Source: Candidatus Doudnabacteria bacterium RIFCSPHIGHO2_02_FULL_46_11 (GTDB lineage: Bacteria > Patescibacteriota > Doudnabacteria > UBA920 > 2-02-FULL-46-11). Taken from it: 6,911 bases of DNA. The first letter of the stretch is position 1; every line of letters starts with the position of its first letter. Of this stretch, positions 1-5,800 are shown one piece after another. Under the pieces are notes generated by a model. It was given only the letters and a program-made list of their open reading frames with translations, did no database searches and was not told the origin of the DNA. The stretch is taken from contig MFES01000013.1 of assembly GCA_001779955.1 (NCBI GenBank), forward strand, positions 4,460-11,370. The letters are read 5' to 3'. A program made the position numbers and the translations under genes.

Positions 1-79
1 CGGCAGCAGCAGCGACGACCGGGGTATCCTCGGTCTTAGATGCTTCTCCTTCAATTGTCTGTACTTTCTTCTGGCCCAT
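1..79 (-). CDS. rpsK: Small-subunit ribosomal protein S11, N-terminal fragment (cut by window edge)
   Basis: ATG at 79-77 opens a frame that runs off the left edge after 26 residues, beginning MGQKKVQTIEGEASKTED and ending in a run of alanines. A basic MGxKK start followed by a low-complexity acidic/Ala tail fits the disordered N-terminus of bacterial S11, but the conserved S11 core lies outside the window. The call rests mainly on position: in the bacterial alpha operon rpsK directly follows rpsM, as here. S11 binds 16S rRNA in the platform of the 30S subunit. No Shine-Dalgarno sequence precedes the ATG; the upstream 40 nt are G-free repeat sequence. The remainder of the gene, and probably rpsD and rpoA, should lie beyond position 1. 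Confidence 0.75.
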   Translation of the reverse strand, partial: MGQKKVQTIEGEASKTEDTPVVAAAA

Positions 80-82
80 GAA

Positions 83-114
83 TTAGTTAGTAGTTAGTAG
101 TAAGTAGAAGTTAG
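83..114. repeat. TAG/TTAG microsatellite in the rpsM-rpsK spacer
   Basis: The plus strand reads as alternating TTAG, TAG and TAAG units. The 16-mer TAGTTAGTAGTAAGTA at 91-106 recurs exactly at 519-534 in the rpmJ-rpsM spacer. On the transcribed strand the stretch contains no G, so it should be unstructured. It fills the place where an rpsK ribosome binding site would be expected. Confidence 0.85.
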
Positions 115-126
115 AAAAACTATATT

Positions 127-513
127 CTATTTCAAATCGACTTTGCGCTTGCCGGAACCGGCCGTTCGCCTGACGTTTCCGCGTCGAGTTCGGGAATTGG
201 TGCGGGTGCGCTGCCCGCGAACCGGAAGCCCTCTGACATGGCGAGTACCCCGATAAGCGCCGACTTCTTTAAGTCTCTTAATATCCATTAAAATTTGCTG
301 GCGCAAGGTCCCTTCAACCTTATATTCCTTTTCAATTATTTCGCGTAGCTTGGCCACTTCCTGCTCGTCGAGTTCGCCGGCACGTTTGTTGGGATCAACG
401 CCCGTTATTTTCAAAATTTTACGAGACAAAGCCCAACCGATTCCGTAAATATACGGGAGAGCGGCTTCGATTCTTTTACTAGCGGGTAAATTTACGCCTG
501 CAATGCGAGCCAT
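127..513 (-). CDS. rpsM: Small-subunit ribosomal protein S13
   Basis: This 128-residue protein is a full-length S13, which sits in the 30S head and contacts 5S rRNA/L5 (bridge B1) and the P-site tRNA. The N-terminus MARIAGVNLPASKRIEAALPYIYGIG is the diagnostic S13 start. The helix-two-turn-helix region follows, then the signature RGTRHVRGLPVRGQRTRTNSR (about residues 88-108) and a lysine/arginine-rich tail that reaches toward the P site. Length matches the family (about 115-130). It lies between rpmJ and rpsK, the usual alpha-operon order. The ATG at 513 has no Shine-Dalgarno sequence: the preceding 40 nt on the coding strand are a G-free TTACTACTAA-type repeat, implying SD-independent initiation or coupling to rpmJ. 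Confidence 0.98.
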   Translation of the reverse strand: MARIAGVNLPASKRIEAALPYIYGIGWALSRKILKITGVDPNKRAGELDEQEVAKLREIIEKEYKVEGTLRQQILMDIKRLKEVGAYRGTRHVRGLPVRGQRTRTNSRTRRGNVRRTAGSGKRKVDLK

Positions 514-515
514 TG

Positions 516-555
516 TATTAGTTAGTAGTAAGTAATTAGTAGTAAGTAGTAATTG
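516..555. repeat. TAG/TTAG microsatellite in the rpmJ-rpsM spacer
   Basis: This is the second block of TAG, TTAG, TAAG and TAATTAG units, sharing the exact 16-mer of 91-106 at 519-534. The transcribed strand has no G from about 556 down to the rpsM ATG. No open frame or hairpin is visible in it. Confidence 0.85.
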
Positions 556-566
556 GAGCGAAGCGA

Positions 567-680
567 CTAGCCCTGTCTCTGTTTATGCTTTGGAATTTTG
601 CAGACTACAAAAACGCGACCTTCACGCTTCACTATTTTACAATCTTTGCACATCTTTTTTACCGAAGCTCGTACTTTCAT
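567..680 (-). CDS. rpmJ: Large-subunit ribosomal protein L36 (zinc-ribbon type)
   Basis: This 37-residue protein begins MKVRASVKKMCKDCKIVKRE and ends PKHKQRQG, an almost textbook L36. The four zinc ligands C11, C14, C27 and H32 are all present, so this is the C+ zinc-binding form. L36 is the smallest 50S protein and stabilises 23S rRNA near the L7/L12 stalk base. Length equals the common 37-38 residues. It sits in its usual place before rpsM, but the usual tight junction with infA is broken by about 250 bp of palindromic repeat DNA whose left end reaches the start codon (A of the ATG is position 680). No Shine-Dalgarno is evident; the bases before the ATG, CTATACGGG, belong to that repeat. 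Below the common 60-residue ORF cutoff, it is easily missed. Confidence 0.97.
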   Translation of the reverse strand: MKVRASVKKMCKDCKIVKREGRVFVVCKIPKHKQRQG

Positions 681-819
681 CCCGTATAGTTTACCTCGAT
701 AATCTTGGGTTTTGGTTCGACCGAGATTACGGAGGTTTTAGGTTACTACTTTCTTATTCCCGTATTACTTACTTAATTCCAAGATTGAACTGGAGAACCA
801 TCGAGGAAGTTATACGGGA
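680..819. mobile_element. Palindromic insertion element I (140 bp, MITE-like, non-coding)
   Basis: The element is bounded by TCCCG (680-684) and CGGGA (815-819) and flanked on both sides by TTCA (676-679, 820-823). The outer arms are perfectly complementary over 10 nt (679-688 with 811-820). The complementarity continues inward: CCTCGAT 694-700 with ATCGAGG 800-806, and AATCTTGG 701-708 with CCAAGATT 779-786, interrupted only by 13 extra bases at 787-799. A further copy of the terminal motif (TCCCGTAT) occurs at 758-765. No plausible open frame exists in it on the operon strand. Two readings are possible: a non-autonomous transposable element inserted at the rpmJ start with a 4-bp target duplication, or a structured RNA leader. 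The exact ends are ambiguous by 1-2 bases because the repeat and the TIR overlap. Confidence 0.6.
694..735 (-). other. RNA hairpin 13 nt upstream of the rpmJ start codon
   Basis: On the transcript, 735-721 (CCTCCGTAATCTCGG) can pair with 708-694 (CCAAGATTATCGAGG) around a 12-nt loop, giving 13 of 15 pairs including one G-U. The 3' arm is also perfectly complementary, with one 13-nt bulge, to 806-779, so two folds compete for it. It ends 13 nt before the rpmJ ATG, close enough to influence ribosome loading. There is no U-tract after it, so it is not an ordinary terminator. Confidence 0.55.
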
Positions 820-823
820 TTCA

Positions 824-926
824 TCCCGTACAAAGCCTAATGATAAATCTAAACTAACTTGTATATGCTTTATTTATGTACCCCGAACTGGTGTTTGTCT
901 GAAGATGACTGATGCTTTGTTCGGGA
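824..926. mobile_element. Palindromic insertion element II (103 bp, MITE-like, non-coding)
   Basis: The element is bounded by TCCCG (824-828) and CGGGA (922-926), with TTCA on both sides (820-823, 927-930). Its arms ATCCCGTACAAAGC (823-836) and GCTTTGTTCGGGAT (914-927) are complementary at 13 of 14 positions. A second inner pair, CCCGAAC 882-888 with GTTCGGG 919-925, competes for the right arm. It shares the terminal motif and the inner GAACTGG (885-891, against 787-793) with element I, suggesting diverged relatives inserted side by side. The coding strand holds only a 25-codon open frame starting at 931, with no credible product. Confidence 0.6.
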
Positions 927-935
927 TTCATATCC

Positions 936-1184
936 TTAATGCCTGCGAACTATTCTGCCCTTTGTTAAATCGTAAGGCGTAACCTCGACGATAACTTTAT
1001 CGCCAGGCAAAACTCTTATTCGATGCATTCTCATCTTTCCGGAAATATGAGCCAGAATTATGGCTCCATTTTCAATTTGGACACGAAAGAAAGCACCGGG
1101 CAAGGCTTCAATTACCTTGCCTTCAAGCTCGATTGTATCTTTGCTTGTACCGGACGGACCGAGGTCTTGAGATTCAGCAGGAAT
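936..1184 (-). CDS. infA: Translation initiation factor IF-1, apparent AUU start
   Basis: The frame ending TAA at 938-936 encodes KDTIELEGKVIEALPGAFF, then RVQIENGAIILAHISGKMRM and PGDKVIVEVTPYDLTKGRIV, an unmistakable single S1/OB-fold IF-1 that binds the 30S A site with IF-2 and IF-3. The conserved core is complete to the C-terminal RRH. The oddity is the start: the frame is open upstream to a TAA at 1208-1206 and contains no ATG, GTG, TTG or CTG before the core. The most plausible initiator is ATT at 1184-1182, giving 82 residues with a short extension (PAESQDLGPSGTS). AUU is a known start for E. coli infC. No Shine-Dalgarno precedes it. A sequencing error or a lost start codon are the alternatives. 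The identity is certain; the 5' end is not. Confidence 0.9.
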   Translation of the reverse strand: MPAESQDLGPSGTSKDTIELEGKVIEALPGAFFRVQIENGAIILAHISGKMRMHRIRVLPGDKVIVEVTPYDLTKGRIVRRH

Positions 1185-1228
1185 AGTGTCTAAACTATGA
1201 TTTAATTATCAACAGTTTTTGTAAGATT

Positions 1229-1257
1229 AGGATAATACAAGTACGACTGTATGTCAA
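1229..1257 (-). promoter_or_regulatory. Sigma70-type promoter of the infA-rpmJ-rpsM-rpsK operon
   Basis: On the minus strand a perfect TTGACA (-35, 1257-1252) is followed after 17 nt by TATCCT (-10, 1234-1229; 4 of 6). TATTAT at 1237-1232 is a better hexamer but only 14 nt away. Transcription would start near 1222, leaving a leader of about 38 nt before the presumed AUU start of infA. The -35 begins 11 nt after the preceding stop codon, and no terminator lies between, so read-through from upstream is also possible. Confidence 0.6.
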
Positions 1258-1268
1258 GCCGAAATCCG

Positions 1269-2816
1269 CTATTGCTGAACTTCGACCTTAATATGAATTT
1301 TTTTGCTCGATTTAGGCGTTTTTGTCAGCCAAAAAGGCGAGAGGCTTATTTTGATGCCGGCTATCTCCCCTTTGTTTAAAAGTATATCTTTTATCTCCCG
1401 GGTACTGCGTCCCGCAAGCAGACTCTTTAGGTCATCAGGGTCCAGGTCGTAAGTAAAACGACTCGCTAAATTAACGTTGACTACCGCCAAGCCCCGCTCC
1501 AATTCGGACGAACGTGTTGTGTAACGTACGCTACCCTGCTCAACCTCCAAAAATTTTTGGCCAGTTAGCAGACTGCGGGATGATTCAACGACCGCCAGCT
1601 CCAAAACAGAATTATCATTGAAAGCCAAACCGGTAACTTCAACTTCTAATTCGCCCGTGAAATCGGGACGAACGTCATCGATTTTAGCCTCATAACTCTC
1701 CGAAACCACGCGTACATTAGTTAATTCAGGTATTAAAATAACATTATCACTGATGGTTTTGCTCAAATTGCTTTTAATTTCCTCAATCGCTTTTTGTCCG
1801 ATCAATTCTCGCGCTTTTTGAAAATCTTGATCGCTCACGGTTAAAACATCGCTGTCGCTGCCGCCAGTCATTCCGGCCGCGCCTACTCTGGCATAAAGCA
1901 CCTGCGGACGGTAGCCAAAAGCGGAATTGTGCACTTCAAGCCTTTCTTCCGCCGCAATATTTCCCTGGCTTCCTCCCCTTTCCGCGGCCACCTGAACAGA
2001 ATAAGGTACGTTAGGGCGAAGTCCGGTAATATTGCTTTGCAGACGATAGCGAACTCCGGAGGCGGCCTCCAAATAGGTGGTCTCGGCGCGCAAGGTTAGC
2101 GTATTGGGAAAACTGCTGTATATTACCGCTTCTCCGCTCGCCTCTAGTCCGGCGCTGCTGCCCGTGCTGTCGAATTTTTGAGAGTATTTTTTTATTTCGC
2201 GAACCGGATAAGCCAAAATCGCACGGTCTCCGGGGGTATCATTGGTAATGTTTTTATCAAATACGACATCAAAATCACTCCCTACCGTATCAGTATGGGC
2301 GTAGACTATTATTTCCGCTTTCTGTAAAACTACCGTACTTACCACAAAACCAGTGAGAAGAGCCATAATGGCGCTGGCGGCAAACAATAATTTTCTTTTT
2401 TTCCCAGGTTCCGCCAGGTCGCCAGTGCGGCTGGATATCCACTGGGCCGGCGATGACGCTATGGATTCCGTTGCCTTCACCGGTGCGGGTTTTTTTGAGA
2501 TACCGCTTTTAACAAAGGTCGTTGTTTTAGAGGAGGTTGATTTCATCGCGTTAGGCTTACCCGGCAATTCGTCGGGCGAAGCCGCGGCGAGCCCGGCTTG
2601 TGTTGCTTTAATTCTATTGATGCGAGTGCCGCTTACCACAACCAACTTTTTTTCAGTCTCAAGTCCGGCGCGGCGTAGCAAGCGCAATGATTTAAGCTCC
2701 CACAAAGTCGAACCATCGGCAATGTCAATATAAACAACACGTCCCTTAGCGGAAAGGACGGCGCGTAAAACCTCTTTAAGCGAGGCACTAGCGTTAACCC
2801 TAACAAAATCGGCCAT
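1269..2816 (-). CDS. Membrane-anchored baseplate J-like protein, probable cell-envelope protein
   Basis: This 515-residue protein has three parts. Residues 1-80 form a small alpha/beta domain (VVYIDIADGS, LRLLRRAG, KKLVVVSGTRINRIKATQAG). Residues 81-140 are a Ser/Lys/Pro-rich linker. One transmembrane helix follows at about 143-164, directly after the basic cluster GKKRK. The remaining 350 residues are mostly beta-strand and predicted extracytoplasmic, including ASGEAVIYSSFPNTLTLRAE and RAILAYPV. This N-domain/TM/beta layout, and the phrasing around 'AETTYLEAASGVRYRL', resemble CPR proteins annotated as baseplate J/gp47-like; that match is from memory. Such proteins are not proven to be phage parts and may be surface or adhesion factors. 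The ATG at 2816 directly abuts the pgi stop (0 nt), with a weak AAAGG 9 nt upstream, so it is very likely cotranscribed with pgi and alaS. Confidence 0.6.
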   Translation of the reverse strand: MADFVRVNASASLKEVLRAVLSAKGRVVYIDIADGSTLWELKSLRLLRRAGLETEKKLVVVSGTRINRIKATQAGLAAASPDELPGKPNAMKSTSSKTTTFVKSGISKKPAPVKATESIASSPAQWISSRTGDLAEPGKKRKLLFAASAIMALLTGFVVSTVVLQKAEIIVYAHTDTVGSDFDVVFDKNITNDTPGDRAILAYPVREIKKYSQKFDSTGSSAGLEASGEAVIYSSFPNTLTLRAETTYLEAASGVRYRLQSNITGLRPNVPYSVQVAAERGGSQGNIAAEERLEVHNSAFGYRPQVLYARVGAAGMTGGSDSDVLTVSDQDFQKARELIGQKAIEEIKSNLSKTISDNVILIPELTNVRVVSESYEAKIDDVRPDFTGELEVEVTGLAFNDNSVLELAVVESSRSLLTGQKFLEVEQGSVRYTTRSSELERGLAVVNVNLASRFTYDLDPDDLKSLLAGRSTREIKDILLNKGEIAGIKISLSPFWLTKTPKSSKKIHIKVEVQQ

Positions 2817-3962
2817 CTATTTAAACCTTTCCCGAAACGATATATCCTTGGACGCCTCCACAGCCGGCTGGTCAAAAGCGTTTACTTTGCGCAAATGGGC
2901 GCTGTACACGGCAAGCATTTGCCAAAAATAAATGTAAGCCCCGGCCGTTTCTTCGTCAATGGCCTCAAAATTTATAGTTAGGTTTGGAATGCCCAGTTCA
3001 TCGGCCCGGTTACGCGTGCCGATATATTCTGCCTCAAGCGAAAAGGCCAAATTCATATTTTCAAACTGAGCCAGAGTTTTTCCACGCAATACTATGTCTT
3101 CAAACTTTTTCGGCACCAAAACCCTCAAATCAGCCTGATTGGCCGTTACAAAAATAACGGCAGTATCCCTTTTTCCGCCAAAAAGACGCTGGGAAGTATG
3201 ATGTTGTGATTCGGGAGACTCCAAAGGAATGATGGTCAGGCCCAATTTATTCTTGCCAATGGTTTCATGTATTAGTTGTTGGACAAACAGATCAAACCCG
3301 CGCAAGGCTTGAGTGTAAACAGAAAGTAAAACGTTATCTATGCCCGACTGCTCAAGGGCCCAAAGAGAATTGGCTATTTCCCAGGCGCGATTCCTAACAT
3401 GGCTATGGGACAAAGCCAGAACCGTCCTTATGCGGTGCGCGTCAAAACCGCAAATAAGCGAAGGGAAAAGCGCTACCTCGGTAAAACTCGTAAACCGCCC
3501 GCCAATATCGGGGTGATCAATAACATCTATCTTGCGATCTTTTTTGGCCATGTCGCGCAAAACACCCGACGGTCCGGTAATAAAAATTTTATGCGGCAAA
3601 TCAAAGAAATAAAGCAGGGACTCAACCTGTGAGGTATTTTCGCCGGACTTGCTTATGGCCAAAAGCAAAGTTTTTGCCGGGTCGATTAACGCGCGCATCT
3701 TCTCTAAATAGGCCGGCTCGTTTGTGTCCACAATTATTCGCCTCGGTGTATGGGTGTTGTTGAATGCGGCATAAAGGCCGCGGAAGGTGTTAATGCTTCC
3801 GCCGTGGCCGATAATAAGCAATGTTTCAATATGCCGATATTTAGCCGCCAGCTTTTCCATAAGCGACCAGTTTGGGTCGTATTCGGCAAAGGGTGTAGGC
3901 ACTTCCGGCGGTCCGCCATGCACTACTTTTGGTAAATTTGATTTGTTTGTTATTGAAATCAT
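2817..3962 (-). CDS. pgi: Glucose-6-phosphate isomerase, compact form
   Basis: This cytosolic enzyme of 381 residues would interconvert glucose-6-P and fructose-6-P. Two SIS sugar-isomerase domains are visible. The first has the phosphate-binding GHGGS (52-56; GxGGS in the family), the ISKSGENT loop (103-110; SKSGTT) and GGRFTSFTEV (154-163). The second has HETIGK (232-237) and ESPESQHH (248-255), where the family has a catalytic Glu near GQH. The C-terminal FDQPAVEASK (363-372) matches FDQPGVExxK, whose lysine K372 contacts substrate. It is shorter than the usual 430-550 residues, lacking peripheral helices, but no key motif is missing. The ATG lies 2 nt after the alaS stop. A bifunctional PGI/PMI is less likely because FDQP-VE is retained. 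The nearest AGGAGG (3986-3991) is 23 nt from the ATG, too far to serve it. Confidence 0.9.
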   Translation of the reverse strand: MISITNKSNLPKVVHGGPPEVPTPFAEYDPNWSLMEKLAAKYRHIETLLIIGHGGSINTFRGLYAAFNNTHTPRRIIVDTNEPAYLEKMRALIDPAKTLLLAISKSGENTSQVESLLYFFDLPHKIFITGPSGVLRDMAKKDRKIDVIDHPDIGGRFTSFTEVALFPSLICGFDAHRIRTVLALSHSHVRNRAWEIANSLWALEQSGIDNVLLSVYTQALRGFDLFVQQLIHETIGKNKLGLTIIPLESPESQHHTSQRLFGGKRDTAVIFVTANQADLRVLVPKKFEDIVLRGKTLAQFENMNLAFSLEAEYIGTRNRADELGIPNLTINFEAIDEETAGAYIYFWQMLAVYSAHLRKVNAFDQPAVEASKDISFRERFK

Positions 3963-3964
3963 TT

Positions 3965-5797
3965 TTATTCTGTTTTTGCTTTTATCCTCCTGATGCCCGC
4001 GCTCGAGGCTTCTTCTTTTATTATTTTGAATTTTCCAAGCTCGGAAGTTCTTTGTACGTGCGGCCCGCCACAGAATTCGCGCGAAAAAACCGAGCCATCT
4101 TTATTATAGATGGTATAGACGGAAACTACATCCCCATATTTAGCACCAAACTCGGCAAGCGCCCCTAATTTTTCCGCCTCACTTTTTTGCATTTCATCTC
4201 GAACGACCTCCAAATCGTCCGTTATTGCTTGGTTAACTATGTCTTCTACCTGCTTTATCTGTTCAGGCGTCATTTTTTCGGGTTGTGAAAAATCAATTCT
4301 TAAACGTTCGGCTGAAACGTTTGAGCCGCGCTGAAAAACATGACTTCCCAAAATTTGCCTTAATGCAGCCAGCAATAAATGGTGCGCGGTATGGTGTTTT
4401 AAGGTTTGCGGTTCGTGATCAACCAATCCTCCCTTGAACACGCCGGCCGATGAGCTACGCGATAGATCCTGGTGTTTTTTAAACTCCTCTTCAAATTCTT
4501 GCCTGTTTACCGAAACACCCTTTTGAGTCATTAACTCTTCGGTAATTTCCCAAGGAATACCAAATGACTGAAATAAATAAAAGGCATCTGTACCGGTTAT
4601 GGTTTCGTATTTATCCAGCTCTCTTAAGCCCTTTTCCAAAGTCGTTGAAAATTTTTCATGTTCTGCTTCTATTGTTTTGATTATGCGGTCGCGATCTTCA
4701 TCTAAATATTCGTAATGGGATTTATAGGAATCGATATAACTGGAAATAATATCCCTAATCCAGCCTCCTTTAAGATTATTAAGCTTGGCGTGCACCATAG
4801 CCCTGCGCAAAATTCTTCGCAAAACATAACCACGTTCCTTATTTGAAGGTTCAACGCCGTCTGCCACCAAAAAAGTACCGGCCCGCAAATGATCGGCAAT
4901 TATTCTCTTGACTCTGGATGGTAAACTATCGGGCAAAACCGAAGTAGTTTCACGGAAAATATCAATTTCAAAAACATCCGAATTATCATTACTGGCTGCG
5001 GCAATTCGTTCAAGGCCTCCGCCAAAATCAACATTCTTCTGTATTAAAGCCTCAAAACCCGCGTCGGTTTTTTTATATTCCATAAAAACCGAATTACCAA
5101 TTTCTAAAAACCGGCCGCAGTCACAGTTAGGATGGCACTCCTTGCCAAATTTCGGATCATGCTCTGTGCCAAAATCATAAAAGATTTCTGAATCAGGTCC
5201 GCCCGGTTCCCCAACAGGCATATTTTCGGGTGATCCAAACCTTGTCCACCAATTCTTTGTGGTACCATAATAAAATATCCTGCCGCCTTGCATTCCTTTC
5301 TCGGCGCCTCGCTCCACGGTATCCAGCTCTACCTCCTTTGCTTCAATTCCTTTTTGCTTAAACAATTTTTTCCATATTTCAACTGACTCTGTATCCTTGG
5401 GGATATTATTTTTTTCATCTCCAGCAAAAACGGAAACATACAGCTTATGGGGCTCTAATTTTATTTCTTCAGTTAAAAACTCAAACAGCCAAGGCAGTTG
5501 CTCTTCTTTAAAATAATCACCTAAAGACCAATTTCCGAGCATTTCAAAAAAAGTCGTGTGGCGATTATCGCCCACCTCTTCAATATCTTCTGCTCTAAAA
5601 CTTTTCTGCGAATTTACCAGTCGCTTACCGCTAGGGTGCTCCTCGCCAAGCAAATATGGCACCAAAGGCTGCATACCGGATCCAGTGAACAATGTGCTCG
5701 GATCGTTTTCCGAAATTAAAGAAGACGACGGCACGACGACATGTCCCCGCTCTTCAAAAAATTTTAAAAACTTTTCTCGAATTTCTTGGCTTTGCAT
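3965..5797 (-). CDS. alaS: Alanine--tRNA ligase lacking the C-terminal C-Ala domain
   Basis: This cytosolic class II synthetase charges tRNA-Ala and clears mischarged Ser/Gly. The catalytic domain starts MQSQEIREKFLKFFEERGH; motif 2 is DNRHTTFFEMLGNWSLGDYF (77-96) and motif 3 is GGGLERIAA (259-267). The tRNA-recognition region with RRILRRA follows. The editing domain keeps its zinc site: H469-x3-H473 in HTAHH and C576-x3-H580 in CGGPH. The protein ends at 610, about 30 residues after CGGPH, so the C-Ala (DHHA1-type) domain of typical 850-900 residue enzymes is absent. A Cys-rich insert (C221, C225, C227 in ECHPNCDCGRF) precedes the FLEIGNSVFMEY strand and may bind metal. The ATG is 3 nt after the upstream stop; AAGGAG is visible but 16 nt away, a weak SD at best. 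Confidence 0.97.
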   Translation of the reverse strand: MQSQEIREKFLKFFEERGHVVVPSSSLISENDPSTLFTGSGMQPLVPYLLGEEHPSGKRLVNSQKSFRAEDIEEVGDNRHTTFFEMLGNWSLGDYFKEEQLPWLFEFLTEEIKLEPHKLYVSVFAGDEKNNIPKDTESVEIWKKLFKQKGIEAKEVELDTVERGAEKGMQGGRIFYYGTTKNWWTRFGSPENMPVGEPGGPDSEIFYDFGTEHDPKFGKECHPNCDCGRFLEIGNSVFMEYKKTDAGFEALIQKNVDFGGGLERIAAASNDNSDVFEIDIFRETTSVLPDSLPSRVKRIIADHLRAGTFLVADGVEPSNKERGYVLRRILRRAMVHAKLNNLKGGWIRDIISSYIDSYKSHYEYLDEDRDRIIKTIEAEHEKFSTTLEKGLRELDKYETITGTDAFYLFQSFGIPWEITEELMTQKGVSVNRQEFEEEFKKHQDLSRSSSAGVFKGGLVDHEPQTLKHHTAHHLLLAALRQILGSHVFQRGSNVSAERLRIDFSQPEKMTPEQIKQVEDIVNQAITDDLEVVRDEMQKSEAEKLGALAEFGAKYGDVVSVYTIYNKDGSVFSREFCGGPHVQRTSELGKFKIIKEEASSAGIRRIKAKTE

Positions 5798-5800
5798 AAT

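Noticed and set aside
83..555. Repeats in the ribosomal spacers as a CRISPR array
   Set aside because: Units are 3-4 bases long, contiguous, without unique spacers; this is a microsatellite.
708..735. tRNA T-arm-like GGTTCGA inside element I
   Set aside because: The 7 bases at 714-720 resemble a T-loop, but there is no anticodon arm, acceptor stem or CCA; they fall in the loop of the upstream hairpin.
694..735. Intrinsic terminator between infA and rpmJ
   Set aside because: The stem is good, but the following bases are TAAACTATACGGG with no U-tract, and essential ribosomal genes lie directly downstream.
590..982. Open frame of 130 codons on the plus strand
   Set aside because: It runs antisense through rpmJ, the palindromic elements and the end of infA; the translation has no family features and the region is explained by the other strand.
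2353..2733. Plus-strand open frame opposite the envelope protein gene
   Set aside because: It is a shadow of the linker and N-domain of the minus-strand gene; low-complexity translation and no start signal.
3986..3991. AGGAGG on the coding strand as pgi Shine-Dalgarno
   Set aside because: It is 23 nt from the pgi ATG, and no alternative start lies 5-9 nt downstream; it is part of the alaS coding sequence for the RRI residues.
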